Assembly (NCBI RefSeq): GCF_017255185.1
Contig: NZ_JAFKCZ010000001.1
Coordinates: 522,792 to 586,791 of the forward strand
Source of the DNA: Parahaliea mediterranea
GTDB taxonomy: Bacteria > Pseudomonadota > Gammaproteobacteria > Pseudomonadales > Halieaceae
DNA: 64,000 bases
Direction of reading: 5' to 3'
Made by a program: the position numbers and the translations under genes. Shown here piece after piece: positions 38,329 to 46,781 of the stretch (position 1 is its first letter; every line of letters begins with the position of its first letter). The notes under the pieces are model-generated. The model made no database searches, was not told where the DNA came from, and worked only from the letters and a program-made list of their open reading frames with translations.

Positions 38329-39477
38329 ATGGCACACCCCCCCATAGAAGATACCCGGGACGTCGACTTCGAGGAAATAGAAGCCGCGCCGCCCCCGGAG
38401 ACGCTCGCCGAGCTGCACGAGCGCCACCAGCGGGAAACCCTTACCCTCAACCGCTACCTCTACAACCAGTCGCTGCAGATGGAGCATATGTTGCTGAGTG
38501 CTCCGGACTTGCAGGGGCTACTGGAGATTCTGCTGGTCAACCTGCCGCGCCACTTTGGTTTCAGCGCCGCCGAGCTGTGGCTGCACGATCCCGAGCAGGT
38601 GCTTTGCGGATTGTTGCCCGGCGGTGATCGCTACGGCCAATACCTGCAGTTGCACCCGGACGTGTTTGTAATGCAGGACCTGTACGACCTGGAACCGGAT
38701 GTCGCCCTTGTCGACGCCGCCGACAGGCGTATGTTCGAAGTGCTCAAGGCCGATGACAGAATCGACCAGGCGCTGTTGTTGCCGCTGCTGGACAATGGCC
38801 GCATGATGGGCAGCCTGCACTGCGGTATCTGCGATTCCCACTTTGCCGTGGGAGAGGCCGAGGAAGCGCATATCGCCCACCTGGCTTCCGTTATTTCCCT
38901 GTGCTTCAAGAATGCGGTGAGCCGCCAGCAGGTATCCCGGCTGACGATGATTGACCCGCTGACACAGATCAGCAACCTGCGCGGTTTCGAGAAGGATATC
39001 GCCCGGGAAATCGCCCGTTCCCGTCGCGCCAACCAGCCCATTTCGGTGTTGATGCTGGAGATCGACGAGTACGACGACCTCTACCGGCATTACGGCGACA
39101 TCACCGGTCAGTTCCTGGTGAAAAAGATCTCCGAACGGATCTCTTCCGATTTGCGCAAGTCCGATTACCTGGCCCGACTCAACGGCGCGCGCCTGGCGAT
39201 CCTGGTGCCCGGTAGCAGCGAGGTGATGGCGGGGGATATCGCCGAGCGAATCCGCGCCGACATCGAGGATTTTGCGGTGGACGACAGTCGGGGAGCCAAT
39301 CTCCAGGTCACCCTGAGTGTCGGCTATGTGTGTTGGGAGCCGCAGCGCTTTCCCGCCGTCGATATGGTGCAGCTGGCGCGGCAGATCGAGAGCGCCGCCG
39401 ACAAGGCGCTGGCTGCCGCCAGGGATCAGGGGGGCAATCGCGTCGCGCTGAATCGCCTGACCACGCTGATGGTGTAA
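38329..39477 (+). CDS. GAF-like sensor with a degenerate GGDEF domain
   Basis: A 382-residue protein from ATG 38329. A coiled N-terminal segment (about 30-60) leads into a GAF-like domain (about 60-215), then a diguanylate-cyclase-like domain (about 216-378) with the usual MIDPLTQISNLRGFEKDI opening. In the position of the GGDEF active site it reads LARLNGARLAILVPG, so the metal and GTP-binding residues are gone. The upstream Asp (EIDEYDDL) is retained. It is thus probably not a cyclase; it may bind GTP or c-di-GMP or act by protein contact. No REC or EAL domain. Domain borders are read by eye. Confidence 0.8.
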   Translation: MAHPPIEDTRDVDFEEIEAAPPPETLAELHERHQRETLTLNRYLYNQSLQMEHMLLSAPDLQGLLEILLVNLPRHFGFSAAELWLHDPEQVLCGLLPGGDRYGQYLQLHPDVFVMQDLYDLEPDVALVDAADRRMFEVLKADDRIDQALLLPLLDNGRMMGSLHCGICDSHFAVGEAEEAHIAHLASVISLCFKNAVSRQQVSRLTMIDPLTQISNLRGFEKDIAREIARSRRANQPISVLMLEIDEYDDLYRHYGDITGQFLVKKISERISSDLRKSDYLARLNGARLAILVPGSSEVMAGDIAERIRADIEDFAVDDSRGANLQVTLSVGYVCWEPQRFPAVDMVQLARQIESAADKALAAARDQGGNRVALNRLTTLMV

Positions 39478-39512
39478 ACTGGGGTTCCCTTTTCGCTTAG
39501 GAGTCCCATGCA

Positions 39513-40160
39513 GTGAGCGATATCGACGAGCTTTTTGCCAACAACCGGGCCTGGGCCGAGCGTATCAAGACCAGCGACCCCCAGTTCTTCGAGAAACTGG
39601 CCAACCAGCAAAGCCCTGAATACCTGTGGATTGGCTGCTCCGACAGCCGGGTTCCCGCCAACCAGATCGTCGACCTGTTGCCCGGCGAGGTCTTCGTGCA
39701 CCGCAATGTGGCCAATATCGTGGTGCACACCGACTTCAACTGTTTGAGCGTACTGCAGTTCGCGGTGGATGTACTCAAGGTCAAGCACGTGCTGGTGGTG
39801 GGCCACTATGGCTGCGGCGGTGTGCGCGCCGCCTTCGAAAACCAGGACAACGGGCTGATCGACAACTGGCTGCGCAATATCAAGGATGTACAGCACAGCC
39901 ATCAGCAGCGCCTCGACGACCTTCAGGATGACGATGCGCGTGTCGACCTGCTGTGTGAACTGAATGTGGCGCAACAGGTGGCCAACGTGTGCCACACCAC
40001 CATTGTGCAAAACGCCTGGGCCCGGGGCCAGCAATTGGCGGTGCACGGCTGGGTGTACAGTCTGAAGGACGGCCTGGTGCGCGACCTCAAGTGCTCGGTG
40101 GCCTCGGCGGACCGCATCTCCGCGGCCTACCGGGTCATGTCGGGGGAGGCGGACAGCTAG
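39513..40160 (+). CDS. can: Beta-class carbonic anhydrase
   Basis: Interconverts CO2 and bicarbonate. The 215 residues have the zinc ligands in the same positions as E. coli Can: Cys42, Asp44 and Arg46 in CSDSR, His98 and Cys101 in VGHYGCGGVRAAFEN. RNVANIVVHTDFNC is also typical. The start is GTG 39513. It probably supplies bicarbonate for carboxylases at low CO2. It is preceded by 35 bp after the GGDEF-like gene and followed by a promoter for the next gene. Confidence 0.97.
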   Translation: MSDIDELFANNRAWAERIKTSDPQFFEKLANQQSPEYLWIGCSDSRVPANQIVDLLPGEVFVHRNVANIVVHTDFNCLSVLQFAVDVLKVKHVLVVGHYGCGGVRAAFENQDNGLIDNWLRNIKDVQHSHQQRLDDLQDDDARVDLLCELNVAQQVANVCHTTIVQNAWARGQQLAVHGWVYSLKDGLVRDLKCSVASADRISAAYRVMSGEADS

Positions 40161-40180
40161 GGTCTGGTACTTATGGGTGA

Positions 40181-40208
40181 TTGCCGCGCCGGCCGGGCAT
40201 TCTACACT
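40181..40208 (+). promoter_or_regulatory. Candidate sigma-70 promoter of the epimerase-trmH unit
   Basis: TTGCCG (40181-40186) and TACACT (40203-40208) with a 16-bp spacer, about 30 bp before the epimerase gene. TACACT or TAGACT also stands in front of the aminopeptidase P gene and the SNF symporter gene, where no clear -35 partner was found, so only this one is called. Confidence 0.5.
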
Positions 40209-40238
40209 GCGTTTTCAGCCTGACTCTGGAGTACTACC

Positions 40239-41165
40239 ATGGCATTTGATCCCGTCGATCTCAACGGCAAGAAAATCCTGATTACCGGCCCCACGGGGCA
40301 GGTGGCGCAACCGGTGGTCGCGGCCTGGTCCGGCATCGCCGATGTCTACGCCCTGGCGCGTTTTTCCAAGCCCGAGGACCGCGAGCAGGTGGAGTCCCTG
40401 GGAGCTACCTGCCTGCAGGCCGACCTGGCGCAGCCCGGCAGTCTCGAGGGCCTGCCGGACGATTTCGACTACGTACTCAACTTCGCCGTGGTCAAGAGCG
40501 GTGACTTTGACTACGACCTGGCCGCCAACGGCGAGGGGGTGGGCCGCTTGATGCTGCACTGTCGCAAGGCCTCGGCCTTCCTGCACCTGTCCTCCACCGC
40601 GGTCTATGAATACGCGGGGCACCAGCCGCTGGCCGAGAACGCCCCGCTGGGGGACAACCACCGGGTCATGTTTCCCACCTACAGCATCAGCAAAATCGCC
40701 GCCGAGACCGTGTGCCGCTTTACCGCCCACCAGTTCGGCATTCCCGCCACCATCGCCCGGCTCAGCGTGCCCTACGGCAATAACGGCGGCTGGCCCTGGT
40801 ACCATCTGCTGATGATGGAGCAGGGCGTGCCCATCGATGTCCATCCCGAGGGGCCCAACGTCTACCACCTGCTGCATGTGGATGATTACCTCGAAAAGCT
40901 GCCGCGCCTGTTGGCGGCGGCGAGCACCGATGTCACCACCGTGAATTTCGGCGGTTCGCAGCCGGCCAGCATCGAACAGTGGTGCGCCTACCTCACCGAA
41001 TTGACCGGCCTGGAGCCGGTGTTCCAGGAAAACCCCAAGGCCTTCGGCAGCCTCAGTATCGACACCACCCGCATGCATGAGCTGATTGGCCCCACCGGGG
41101 TGGATTGGCGCGATGGCGTGCGGCGCATGGTGGAGACCCTGTCCCCGCAGTTGCTGAAAACGTGA
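40239..41165 (+). CDS. NAD-dependent epimerase/dehydratase (extended SDR)
   Basis: A 308-residue Rossmann-fold protein. Cofactor motif KILITGPTGQVAQPVVAAW is at residues 10-28 (the usual GxxGxxG reads GPTGQVA). The catalytic YxxxK is likely Y-S-I-S-K in MFPTYSISKIAAETVC, with SSTAVYEYAG giving the Ser. It ends with the substrate-binding C-terminal region (LHVDDYLEKLPRLLAAAS). Such proteins act on nucleotide sugars or on small hydroxy/keto acids; I cannot choose. It starts at ATG 40239 and overlaps the trmH-like gene by four bases (GTGA). Confidence 0.85.
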   Translation: MAFDPVDLNGKKILITGPTGQVAQPVVAAWSGIADVYALARFSKPEDREQVESLGATCLQADLAQPGSLEGLPDDFDYVLNFAVVKSGDFDYDLAANGEGVGRLMLHCRKASAFLHLSSTAVYEYAGHQPLAENAPLGDNHRVMFPTYSISKIAAETVCRFTAHQFGIPATIARLSVPYGNNGGWPWYHLLMMEQGVPIDVHPEGPNVYHLLHVDDYLEKLPRLLAAASTDVTTVNFGGSQPASIEQWCAYLTELTGLEPVFQENPKAFGSLSIDTTRMHELIGPTGVDWRDGVRRMVETLSPQLLKT

Positions 41166-41866
41166 CTCCCGAGCGCAGCGCCCGTTTGCGGGCGGTGCTG
41201 GCGCGCCGCCAGCCCGACCTCGCCCTGGTGACCGATTTCGTCAACAAGCAGCGCAACCTCTCGGCCATTGTGCGCAATTGCGACGCGGCCGGGGTGATGC
41301 AGCTGCACGCGGTGCTCGGCGAGGAGGATTATCGCGCCTACCGCGGTACCGCCATGGGTTCGCACCGCTGGGTGGAGGTGGTGCGCCACGACTCGGCCGG
41401 TGACGCCATCGCCGATCTCCAGTCCCGCGGCCACCAGGTGCTCGCGGCGCACCTGGGGGAGGGCGCGCGCGACTACCGCGAGATCGACTACTGCCGGCCC
41501 ACGGCGGTGTTGATGGGCGCGGAGCGTCGCGGAGTGAGCGAGACGGCCCGCGCGGCGGTGGACGGTTTTATCACCGTGCCGATGATGGGGATGGTGGAGT
41601 CCTACAACGTCTCCGTCGCCTCGGGAATCATCCTCGCGGAGGCCCAGCGCCAGCGGGCCGAGGCCGGCCTTTACGATCGCTGTCGCATCGATGCCGCGAC
41701 CTACCAGCGCCTGCTGTTCGAGTGGGCCCATCCCGTGGTGCGCGAATTCTGCCAGCAGCGCGGCCTGGCCTACCCGCCACTGGATGCGGACGGCGAGATC
41801 GTCGAGCCCTCGGCGTGGTACGCTGCGGTGCGGGCCGGCACCGCGCCGCGTTGCGAGCACGGTTGA
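41162..41866 (+). CDS. trmH: TrmH-like tRNA (guanosine-2'-O-)-methyltransferase
   Basis: A SPOUT-class methyltransferase of 234 residues from GTG 41162. Motif 1 QRNLSAIVRNCDAAGV, motif 2 LMGAERRGVSETARAAVD and motif 3 VESYNVSVASGIILAEAQRQ are all intact and in TrmH order; they bind S-adenosylmethionine in the trefoil knot. TrmH methylates G18 in tRNA. The N-terminal TPERSARLRAVLARRQPDL and the C-terminal helical tail match the E. coli-type protein. It is translationally coupled to the epimerase gene. Confidence 0.93.
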   Translation: MTPERSARLRAVLARRQPDLALVTDFVNKQRNLSAIVRNCDAAGVMQLHAVLGEEDYRAYRGTAMGSHRWVEVVRHDSAGDAIADLQSRGHQVLAAHLGEGARDYREIDYCRPTAVLMGAERRGVSETARAAVDGFITVPMMGMVESYNVSVASGIILAEAQRQRAEAGLYDRCRIDAATYQRLLFEWAHPVVREFCQQRGLAYPPLDADGEIVEPSAWYAAVRAGTAPRCEHG

Positions 41867-41895
41867 CCCGGGCCATCGGTTCACCGGAGGGCGTC

Positions 41896-42072
41896 ATGAA
41901 CAACCTGTTTTTACTGTTGCTGCTGATTTTCGGGGGGGTGGCCCTGATGGTGGTGCTGGGCGAGCGCTTCGCCAAGCCCGCCGACCCGGAACGCATGGCC
42001 CAGTTGCGCCGCTGGTTGATCCCCCTGGTGGGGCTGATGCTGGTGCTGTCGCTGGTGGATTATTACCTGTAG
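41896..42072 (+). CDS. Small two-helix membrane protein
   Basis: A 58-residue hydrophobic protein with GGAGG at 41886-41890 before ATG 41896. Two membrane segments (about 3-22 and 41-55) flank a charged loop (GERFAKPADPERMAQLRR). The frame continues upstream inside trmH but that part is a shadow. It ends 103 bp before the next gene. No family was recognised; location suggests it shares the trmH transcript. Confidence 0.65.
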   Translation: MNNLFLLLLLIFGGVALMVVLGERFAKPADPERMAQLRRWLIPLVGLMLVLSLVDYYL

Positions 42073-42175
42073 TTGTACCGGCCGCCGGCGCGTTGCCCAA
42101 TACCACCCGTAAGGGTGATGATCCCCCGGGCGGGCGCTGCCACACTTTCCTCCCATCAGTGGAGGACCCTATAAG

Positions 42176-43315
42176 ATGACGGATACCAAGCCCGAAGCCA
42201 GGCTGTTAAACGGCGAGCTGTGGAATGAATTCTGTGACGCCCTGAAGGCGGCCGGTGCCCAGGTGCTGGCGGCGGGGGTGCCCGACGACCCGCTGACCCG
42301 GGCCGAGGGCTACCGCTACCTCACGCGCCTGCTGCGCCTGGGCCTGGAGAAGCAGATCGAGTTCAGCGACCCCCAGCACCCCCAGTTTTACTCCCTGTCC
42401 CACGAAACTGCCAAGATCGGCAACGACAATCCGGACAACTTCTACCAGAATTGCGCCGTCGACGGCCGCCACGAGTACCGCATTCGCGGCAACCGCGGCA
42501 CCGTGGACTACCTCAGCATCGAGACCAAGGCCGGCTCCTTCGCCGGGCAGGGTGACATGGCGCCCACCGGCCATGTGGAACTGGCCGACCTGGCGGTGGA
42601 CGCCAACGGCGACTTCGAGCTGGTGGTGTCGGCCCGGGAGCATCCGGGCAACTGGCTGCCGATGACCGAGGCCAGCGACAACCTGCTGGTGCGCCAGACC
42701 TTCCGCGACCGCGCCACCGAGAAGAAGGCCGAGTTGAGCATCGAGTGCCTGGACCCCGCCACCGATCCGGTGCTGGACCCCGCTACTTTTGCCGCCCAGC
42801 TGGAGGCCGTGGTGCCCTTTGTCAGCGGCACCGCGGGCCTGTTTCACCAGTGGATGCAGCACTTTGCCGGCCATATCAACCAATTGCCCCCCAACGACCA
42901 GTCCATGTGCCTGCGGGCCGGGGGCGATCCGGCGATCCACTACCACAACAGTTACTGGCAACTGGAGCCAGACCAGGCCCTGGTGGTGGAGTTCACCCCG
43001 CCCCGGGAGTGCCGCACCTGGAACCTGCAGCTGTCCAACTACTGGATGGAATCCCTGGACTACCGCTACCACCGGGTGTGCGTGAACAGGCACAACGCCG
43101 TGCTCCAGGCGGACGGCAGCGTGCGCATCGTGATTGCCGACGCGGCGTTTGCCGACGCGGCGTTTGCCGACGCGGCGCCGGAGCGCGACTGGCCCAATTG
43201 GCTGGACACCGCGGGCCACCGCAGCGGCGCCATGCTGCTGCGTTACGTGGAGGCGCGGGATAAACCGCCGGTATCCACCCGCGTGGTGCCGCTGGCGGCG
43301 TTGCGCGCGGACTGA
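42176..43315 (+). CDS. DUF1214 domain protein
   Basis: A 379-residue soluble protein without signal peptide. The N-terminal half (AEGYRYLTRLLRLGLEKQIE) and the C-terminal beta-rich half with AIHYHNSYWQLEPDQALVVEF, CRTWNLQLSNYWMESLDY and the ARDKPPVSTRVVPL tail are as in DUF1214/DUF1254-type proteins. These are abundant in lipid- and steroid-degrading bacteria but lack a firm biochemical role. At 43136-43177 a 15-bp unit is repeated (2.8 copies, encoding ADAAF), inserting a flexible segment. The following gene is a sulfotransferase. Confidence 0.75.
   Translation: MTDTKPEARLLNGELWNEFCDALKAAGAQVLAAGVPDDPLTRAEGYRYLTRLLRLGLEKQIEFSDPQHPQFYSLSHETAKIGNDNPDNFYQNCAVDGRHEYRIRGNRGTVDYLSIETKAGSFAGQGDMAPTGHVELADLAVDANGDFELVVSAREHPGNWLPMTEASDNLLVRQTFRDRATEKKAELSIECLDPATDPVLDPATFAAQLEAVVPFVSGTAGLFHQWMQHFAGHINQLPPNDQSMCLRAGGDPAIHYHNSYWQLEPDQALVVEFTPPRECRTWNLQLSNYWMESLDYRYHRVCVNRHNAVLQADGSVRIVIADAAFADAAFADAAPERDWPNWLDTAGHRSGAMLLRYVEARDKPPVSTRVVPLAALRAD
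43136..43177 (+). repeat. In-frame 15-bp tandem repeat within the DUF1214 gene
   Basis: GCCGACGCGGCGTTT occurs at 43136 and 43151, with a third copy cut after 12 bases at 43166. All copies are identical and keep the frame, so the repeat adds ADAAF units to the protein. Perfect identity argues for recent slippage. Confidence 0.85.
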
Positions 43316-43360
43316 TCACTTAACCCTTACGGCCACAATGGCCGTCACAACGAGAGCACC

Positions 43361-44548
43361 ATGACAGATCAACACCTATTTGAACCCGAGGCGGTCATCG
43401 CCGCCGCCAGGGCCGTGGACGGCCTGGAGGATTTCGGCGACGACAGTCATCTCGAGCCCCTGCGCCGCCTGCTGTGGTCCCTGGAACACGAGGCGGACCT
43501 CAACGCCTTTGGTCGCGAGGCCATGCGCCAGCGGGTGGTGGATATCCTGGCCACCCGCCTGCGGGTCCAGGCCTGGTTGACCCGCTATCCGGAAATCCGT
43601 GACGAGGTGATCGAGGCGCCGCTGGTGATTGTGGGCCTGCCGCGCACCGGTACCACCATGCTGCACCGCACCATCGCCGCCGATCACCGCATGTTCGCGC
43701 CCCTGTGGTACGAGACCCGCTTCCCCTGCCCGGACCTGGACTGGGATTTCACCGCCGAGGGTGATCGCCGCATCCGCGACGCCAAGGCCGAGATGCAGGC
43801 CATGGTCGACGCCAATCCGGAACTGCTGTCGATCCATCCCATGGACGCCCTGGGGCCGGACGAAGACATCATGCTGCTGGAGCAGTCCTTTTACAGTTTC
43901 AATATTCAGGCTTTCGTCAACGTTCCCAGCTACGACGCCTGGATCGAGGCCCAGGACCACACTCCGGGCTACGAGTACTTCAAGCTGCTGCTGCAGTTCC
44001 TGCAGTGGCAGAAGAAGCGCAGCGGACAGCAGGGGGAGCGCTGGGCGCTGAAAGCGCCCCACCACCTGCACTACATGGATCTGGTGTTCAAGGTATTTCC
44101 CGACGCCAAGGTGGTACAATCCCACCGCGACCCGGTGGAGACCGTCCCCTCCCTCGCCAGCTTGATCGCCGGGGTGTGGGTTATCTACTCGGATTCCGCC
44201 GATCCCAGGGTGGTGGGCGAGCAGTGGGCGCGCAAATTCGCCAACGGCATGCGCCACACCATGGCGGTGCGCGAGCGCATGGGCGGCAATGACGAGGGCG
44301 CAAACGCCTTTCTCGATTTGTGGTTCAAGGATACGGTCAGCCAGCCGCTGCGGGAGATCGAAAAGGTCTACGATTTCCTGGGCATGGCGCTGACCGAAGA
44401 GGCGCGGGCGGAAATGGCCCGGTGGCAGGACTTCAACCGCCGGGAGCTGCGCCCGCCCCACGAATACACCCTGGAGCAGTTCGGCTTCACCGAAGAGGGG
44501 CTGAAAGCGCAGTTCCGGGAGTACCGGGCGGCATTTATCGAGCACTAG
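43361..44548 (+). CDS. Sulfotransferase family protein
   Basis: A 395-residue PAPS-dependent sulfotransferase of the bacterial sulfotransfer_3 type. The 5'-phosphosulfate loop is LVIVGLPRTGTTMLHRTIA (about 89-107); the 3'-phosphate site is KVVQSHRDPVETVPSLASLI (about 247-266); and RWALKAPHHLHYMDLVFKVF precedes it. The substrate is unknown. The next two genes, APS kinase and ATP sulfurylase, make its PAPS donor, so the three genes are a self-sufficient sulfation unit. The start is ATG 43361, 45 bp after the DUF1214 gene. Confidence 0.88.
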   Translation: MTDQHLFEPEAVIAAARAVDGLEDFGDDSHLEPLRRLLWSLEHEADLNAFGREAMRQRVVDILATRLRVQAWLTRYPEIRDEVIEAPLVIVGLPRTGTTMLHRTIAADHRMFAPLWYETRFPCPDLDWDFTAEGDRRIRDAKAEMQAMVDANPELLSIHPMDALGPDEDIMLLEQSFYSFNIQAFVNVPSYDAWIEAQDHTPGYEYFKLLLQFLQWQKKRSGQQGERWALKAPHHLHYMDLVFKVFPDAKVVQSHRDPVETVPSLASLIAGVWVIYSDSADPRVVGEQWARKFANGMRHTMAVRERMGGNDEGANAFLDLWFKDTVSQPLREIEKVYDFLGMALTEEARAEMARWQDFNRRELRPPHEYTLEQFGFTEEGLKAQFREYRAAFIEH

Positions 44549-44621
44549 CCCGCGATCGCCGGCGCGGCGCGGTTCCGGCGAGCTGGATAGCGGATTCACT
44601 ACCTGATAGAGATCGAGGATT

Positions 44622-45239
44622 ATGGCAGAACAGAAAGCGACGAACGTGCACTGGCACGAGGGCGATATCACCCGCGAGCACCGGGCCAAACTGCTGGGCC
44701 ACAAGGGCGCCACCCTGTGGTTCACCGGGCTGTCCGGCAGCGGCAAGAGCACCGTGGCGGTGGAGCTGGAGGGGCGCCTCAACGAGATGGGCGTACTGGC
44801 CTATCGCCTGGACGGCGACAACGTGCGCATGGGCATCAACAAGAACCTGGGCTTCTCCGCCGAGGACCGCACCGAGAACATCCGCCGCATCGGCGAGGTG
44901 GCCAAGCTGTTCGTGGACGCCGGCGCCATCGCCCTGTCCAGTTTCATCAGCCCCTACGCGGCGGACCGCGACCAGGTGCGCAAGCTGCACGAAGACGCCG
45001 GCATGGACTTCATCGAGGTCTTCGTCGACTGCGCCCTGGAGGCCGCCGAGGCCCGCGACCCCAAGGGCCTGTACAAGAAGGCTCGCGCCGGCGAGATCAA
45101 GAATTTCACTGGCATCGACGACCCCTACGAGGCCCCCGCGAGCCCCGAGGTGCACCTGCACTCCGACCGCCAGAGCCTGGACGAAGAGGTGGAGCAGATC
45201 CTGGCGGTACTGCGCGAGCGCGGGATCATCCCGGCCTGA
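44622..45239 (+). CDS. cysC: Adenylylsulfate (APS) kinase
   Basis: Phosphorylates adenosine 5'-phosphosulfate at the 3' position to give PAPS. The 205 residues carry Walker [16 protein letters not shown] (about 36-50), [31 protein letters not shown] and the lid region [21 protein letters not shown]. All are typical of CysC. It lies 73 bp after the sulfotransferase and 56 bp before sat on the same strand. Together they feed sulfation rather than, or besides, cysteine synthesis; no cysH or cysI is in the window. Confidence 0.98.
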   Translation: MAEQKATNVHWHEGDITREHRAKLLGHKGATLWFTGLSGSGKSTVAVELEGRLNEMGVLAYRLDGDNVRMGINKNLGFSAEDRTENIRRIGEVAKLFVDAGAIALSSFISPYAADRDQVRKLHEDAGMDFIEVFVDCALEAAEARDPKGLYKKARAGEIKNFTGIDDPYEAPASPEVHLHSDRQSLDEEVEQILAVLRERGIIPA

Positions 45240-45295
45240 GTCCATCGCCGGGTCGCATCGCACCTGAATACATTACGCAACGTACGGAGAACACC

Positions 45296-46477
45296 ATGAT
45301 CAAGCCCCACGGCGCGGACCAGCTGAACCCGCGGTTCGTCTACGACACCGAGCAACACCACGCCCTGATCCGCGAGGGCGAGGAACTGCCCTCGCTGCTG
45401 CTCAACTCCGCCGCCGCCGCCAACGCGGTGATGCTGGGGGCGGGCTATTTCACCCCCCTCGACGGGTACATGAACCTGGCCGACGCCCTGAGCGTGGCGG
45501 AGAAGCTGCACACCGTTGACGGCCTGTTCTGGCCGGTGCCGATTGTCAACCTGACCGACGAGGCCGGTATCGAGCCCGGCTCCCGCATCGCCCTGCGCGA
45601 CCCCAATGTCGAGGGCAACCCGGTGTTGGCGATCATGGACGTGGAGGCGGTGGAGTCGGTGTCTGAGGAGCAGGTCGACTTCATGGCGGAGAAGGTGTTT
45701 CGCACCCTCGATCCGGAACACCCCGGGGTGGCCACCTTCAAGGGCCTGGGCCGTACCCTGCTGTCCGGCCCCATCCAGGTGCTGAACTTCTCCTACTTCC
45801 AGAGCGACTTCCCGGATACCTTCCGCACCGCGGTGGAAATCCGCAACGAGATCGCCGAGCGTGGCTGGGACAAGGTGGTGGCCTTCCAGACCCGCAACCC
45901 CATGCACCGGGCCCACGAGGAACTGTGCCGGATGGCCATGGACGACCTGGGCACCGACGGCATCCTGATCCACATGCTGCTGGGCAAGCTCAAGCCCGGC
46001 GATATCCCCGCGGAAGTGCGCGACGCCTCGATCCGCAAGATGGTCGAAGTGTATTTCCCCAAGAACACGGTCATGATCACCGGCTACGGCTTCGATATGC
46101 TCTACGCGGGCCCGCGGGAAGCCGTGCTGCACGCGGTGTTCCGCCAGAACTGCGGCTGCAGCCACCTGATCGTGGGCCGCGATCACGCCGGGGTGGGGGA
46201 CTACTACGGCGGTTTCGACGCCCAGACCATCTTCGACGAGGAAGTGCCCGAGGGCGCCCTGGAGCTGGAAATCTACCGCGCCGATCACACCGCCTACAGC
46301 AAGAAGCTGGACCGGGTGGTGATGATGCGCGACGCGCCGGACCACGCCAAGGAGGACTTCGTGCTGCTGTCGGGCACCAAGGTGCGGGAAATGCTGGGCA
46401 ATGGCATCGCCCCGCCCCCCGAGTTCTCCCGTCCGGAGGTGGCCAAGATCCTGATGGACTACTACCAGTCCCTCTGA
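45296..46477 (+). CDS. sat: ATP sulfurylase (homo-oligomeric type)
   Basis: Makes APS and pyrophosphate from ATP and sulfate. From ATG 45296 it has 393 residues, fitting the Sat/MET3-type single-chain enzyme and not the CysD/CysN pair. The QTRNPMHRAHEELCRMA motif (HxxH, about 202-218), VGRDHAGVGDYYG and FLVL-like ending DFVLLSGTKVREML are present. The APS-kinase-like C-terminal domain found in fungal forms is absent, in keeping with a separate cysC upstream. No terminator is seen; a REP cluster begins 22 bp after the stop. Confidence 0.98.
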   Translation: MIKPHGADQLNPRFVYDTEQHHALIREGEELPSLLLNSAAAANAVMLGAGYFTPLDGYMNLADALSVAEKLHTVDGLFWPVPIVNLTDEAGIEPGSRIALRDPNVEGNPVLAIMDVEAVESVSEEQVDFMAEKVFRTLDPEHPGVATFKGLGRTLLSGPIQVLNFSYFQSDFPDTFRTAVEIRNEIAERGWDKVVAFQTRNPMHRAHEELCRMAMDDLGTDGILIHMLLGKLKPGDIPAEVRDASIRKMVEVYFPKNTVMITGYGFDMLYAGPREAVLHAVFRQNCGCSHLIVGRDHAGVGDYYGGFDAQTIFDEEVPEGALELEIYRADHTAYSKKLDRVVMMRDAPDHAKEDFVLLSGTKVREMLGNGIAPPPEFSRPEVAKILMDYYQSL

Positions 46478-46498
46478 TCGCCGGCGCGTGCGGGGGAT

Positions 46499-46600
46499 GG
46501 TCGAATAAATTCGACCCTACATCGGTTGGGGGAGGGCTCGCTGTAGGGCCGGTTTCAACCGGCCATCCCGCCGCGGTGGTCGAGTGAATTCGACCCTACA
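46499..46600. repeat. Cluster of three REP hairpins downstream of sat
   Basis: Inverted, forward, inverted: 46499-46521 (GGTCGAAT/ATTCGACC type with AA loop), 46542-46564 (TGTAGG then GGCCGGTT-TC-AACCGGCC, a different stem with the same foot), and 46578-46600 (GGTCGAGT-GA-ATTCGACC, one arm changed). The outer CTACA/TGTAG feet are constant. With the promoter region downstream, this fills the 304-bp gap before gspC. Confidence 0.88.
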
Positions 46601-46687
46601 GGCTTAGGGAGCCCATTCTGGCGACTTGCCGGCAAATGTCGGCAAGAATTAACCGGAATCCCCGCCAATTTCGCGGTTTTAATAAAA

Positions 46688-46725
46688 CTGTCATAGTTTT
46701 ATCTTTCAATCGTGCACCCTATAAT
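46688..46725 (+). promoter_or_regulatory. Candidate gsp operon promoter with a partial Pho-box-like motif
   Basis: A perfect TATAAT (46720-46725) lies 57 bp before gspC. Upstream, CTGTCAT (46688) is followed after four bases by TTATCTT (46699), which matches the second half of a Pho box at four of seven positions and sits where PhoB would replace the -35 contact. No good TTGACA-like hexamer is present. The -10 is convincing; the Pho box is tentative. Confidence 0.45.
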
Positions 46726-46781
46726 CGTGGTCGGAATGCCCTGGACACCGTATCCGGGCAGGCAGATGACGGGAGTGCGAT

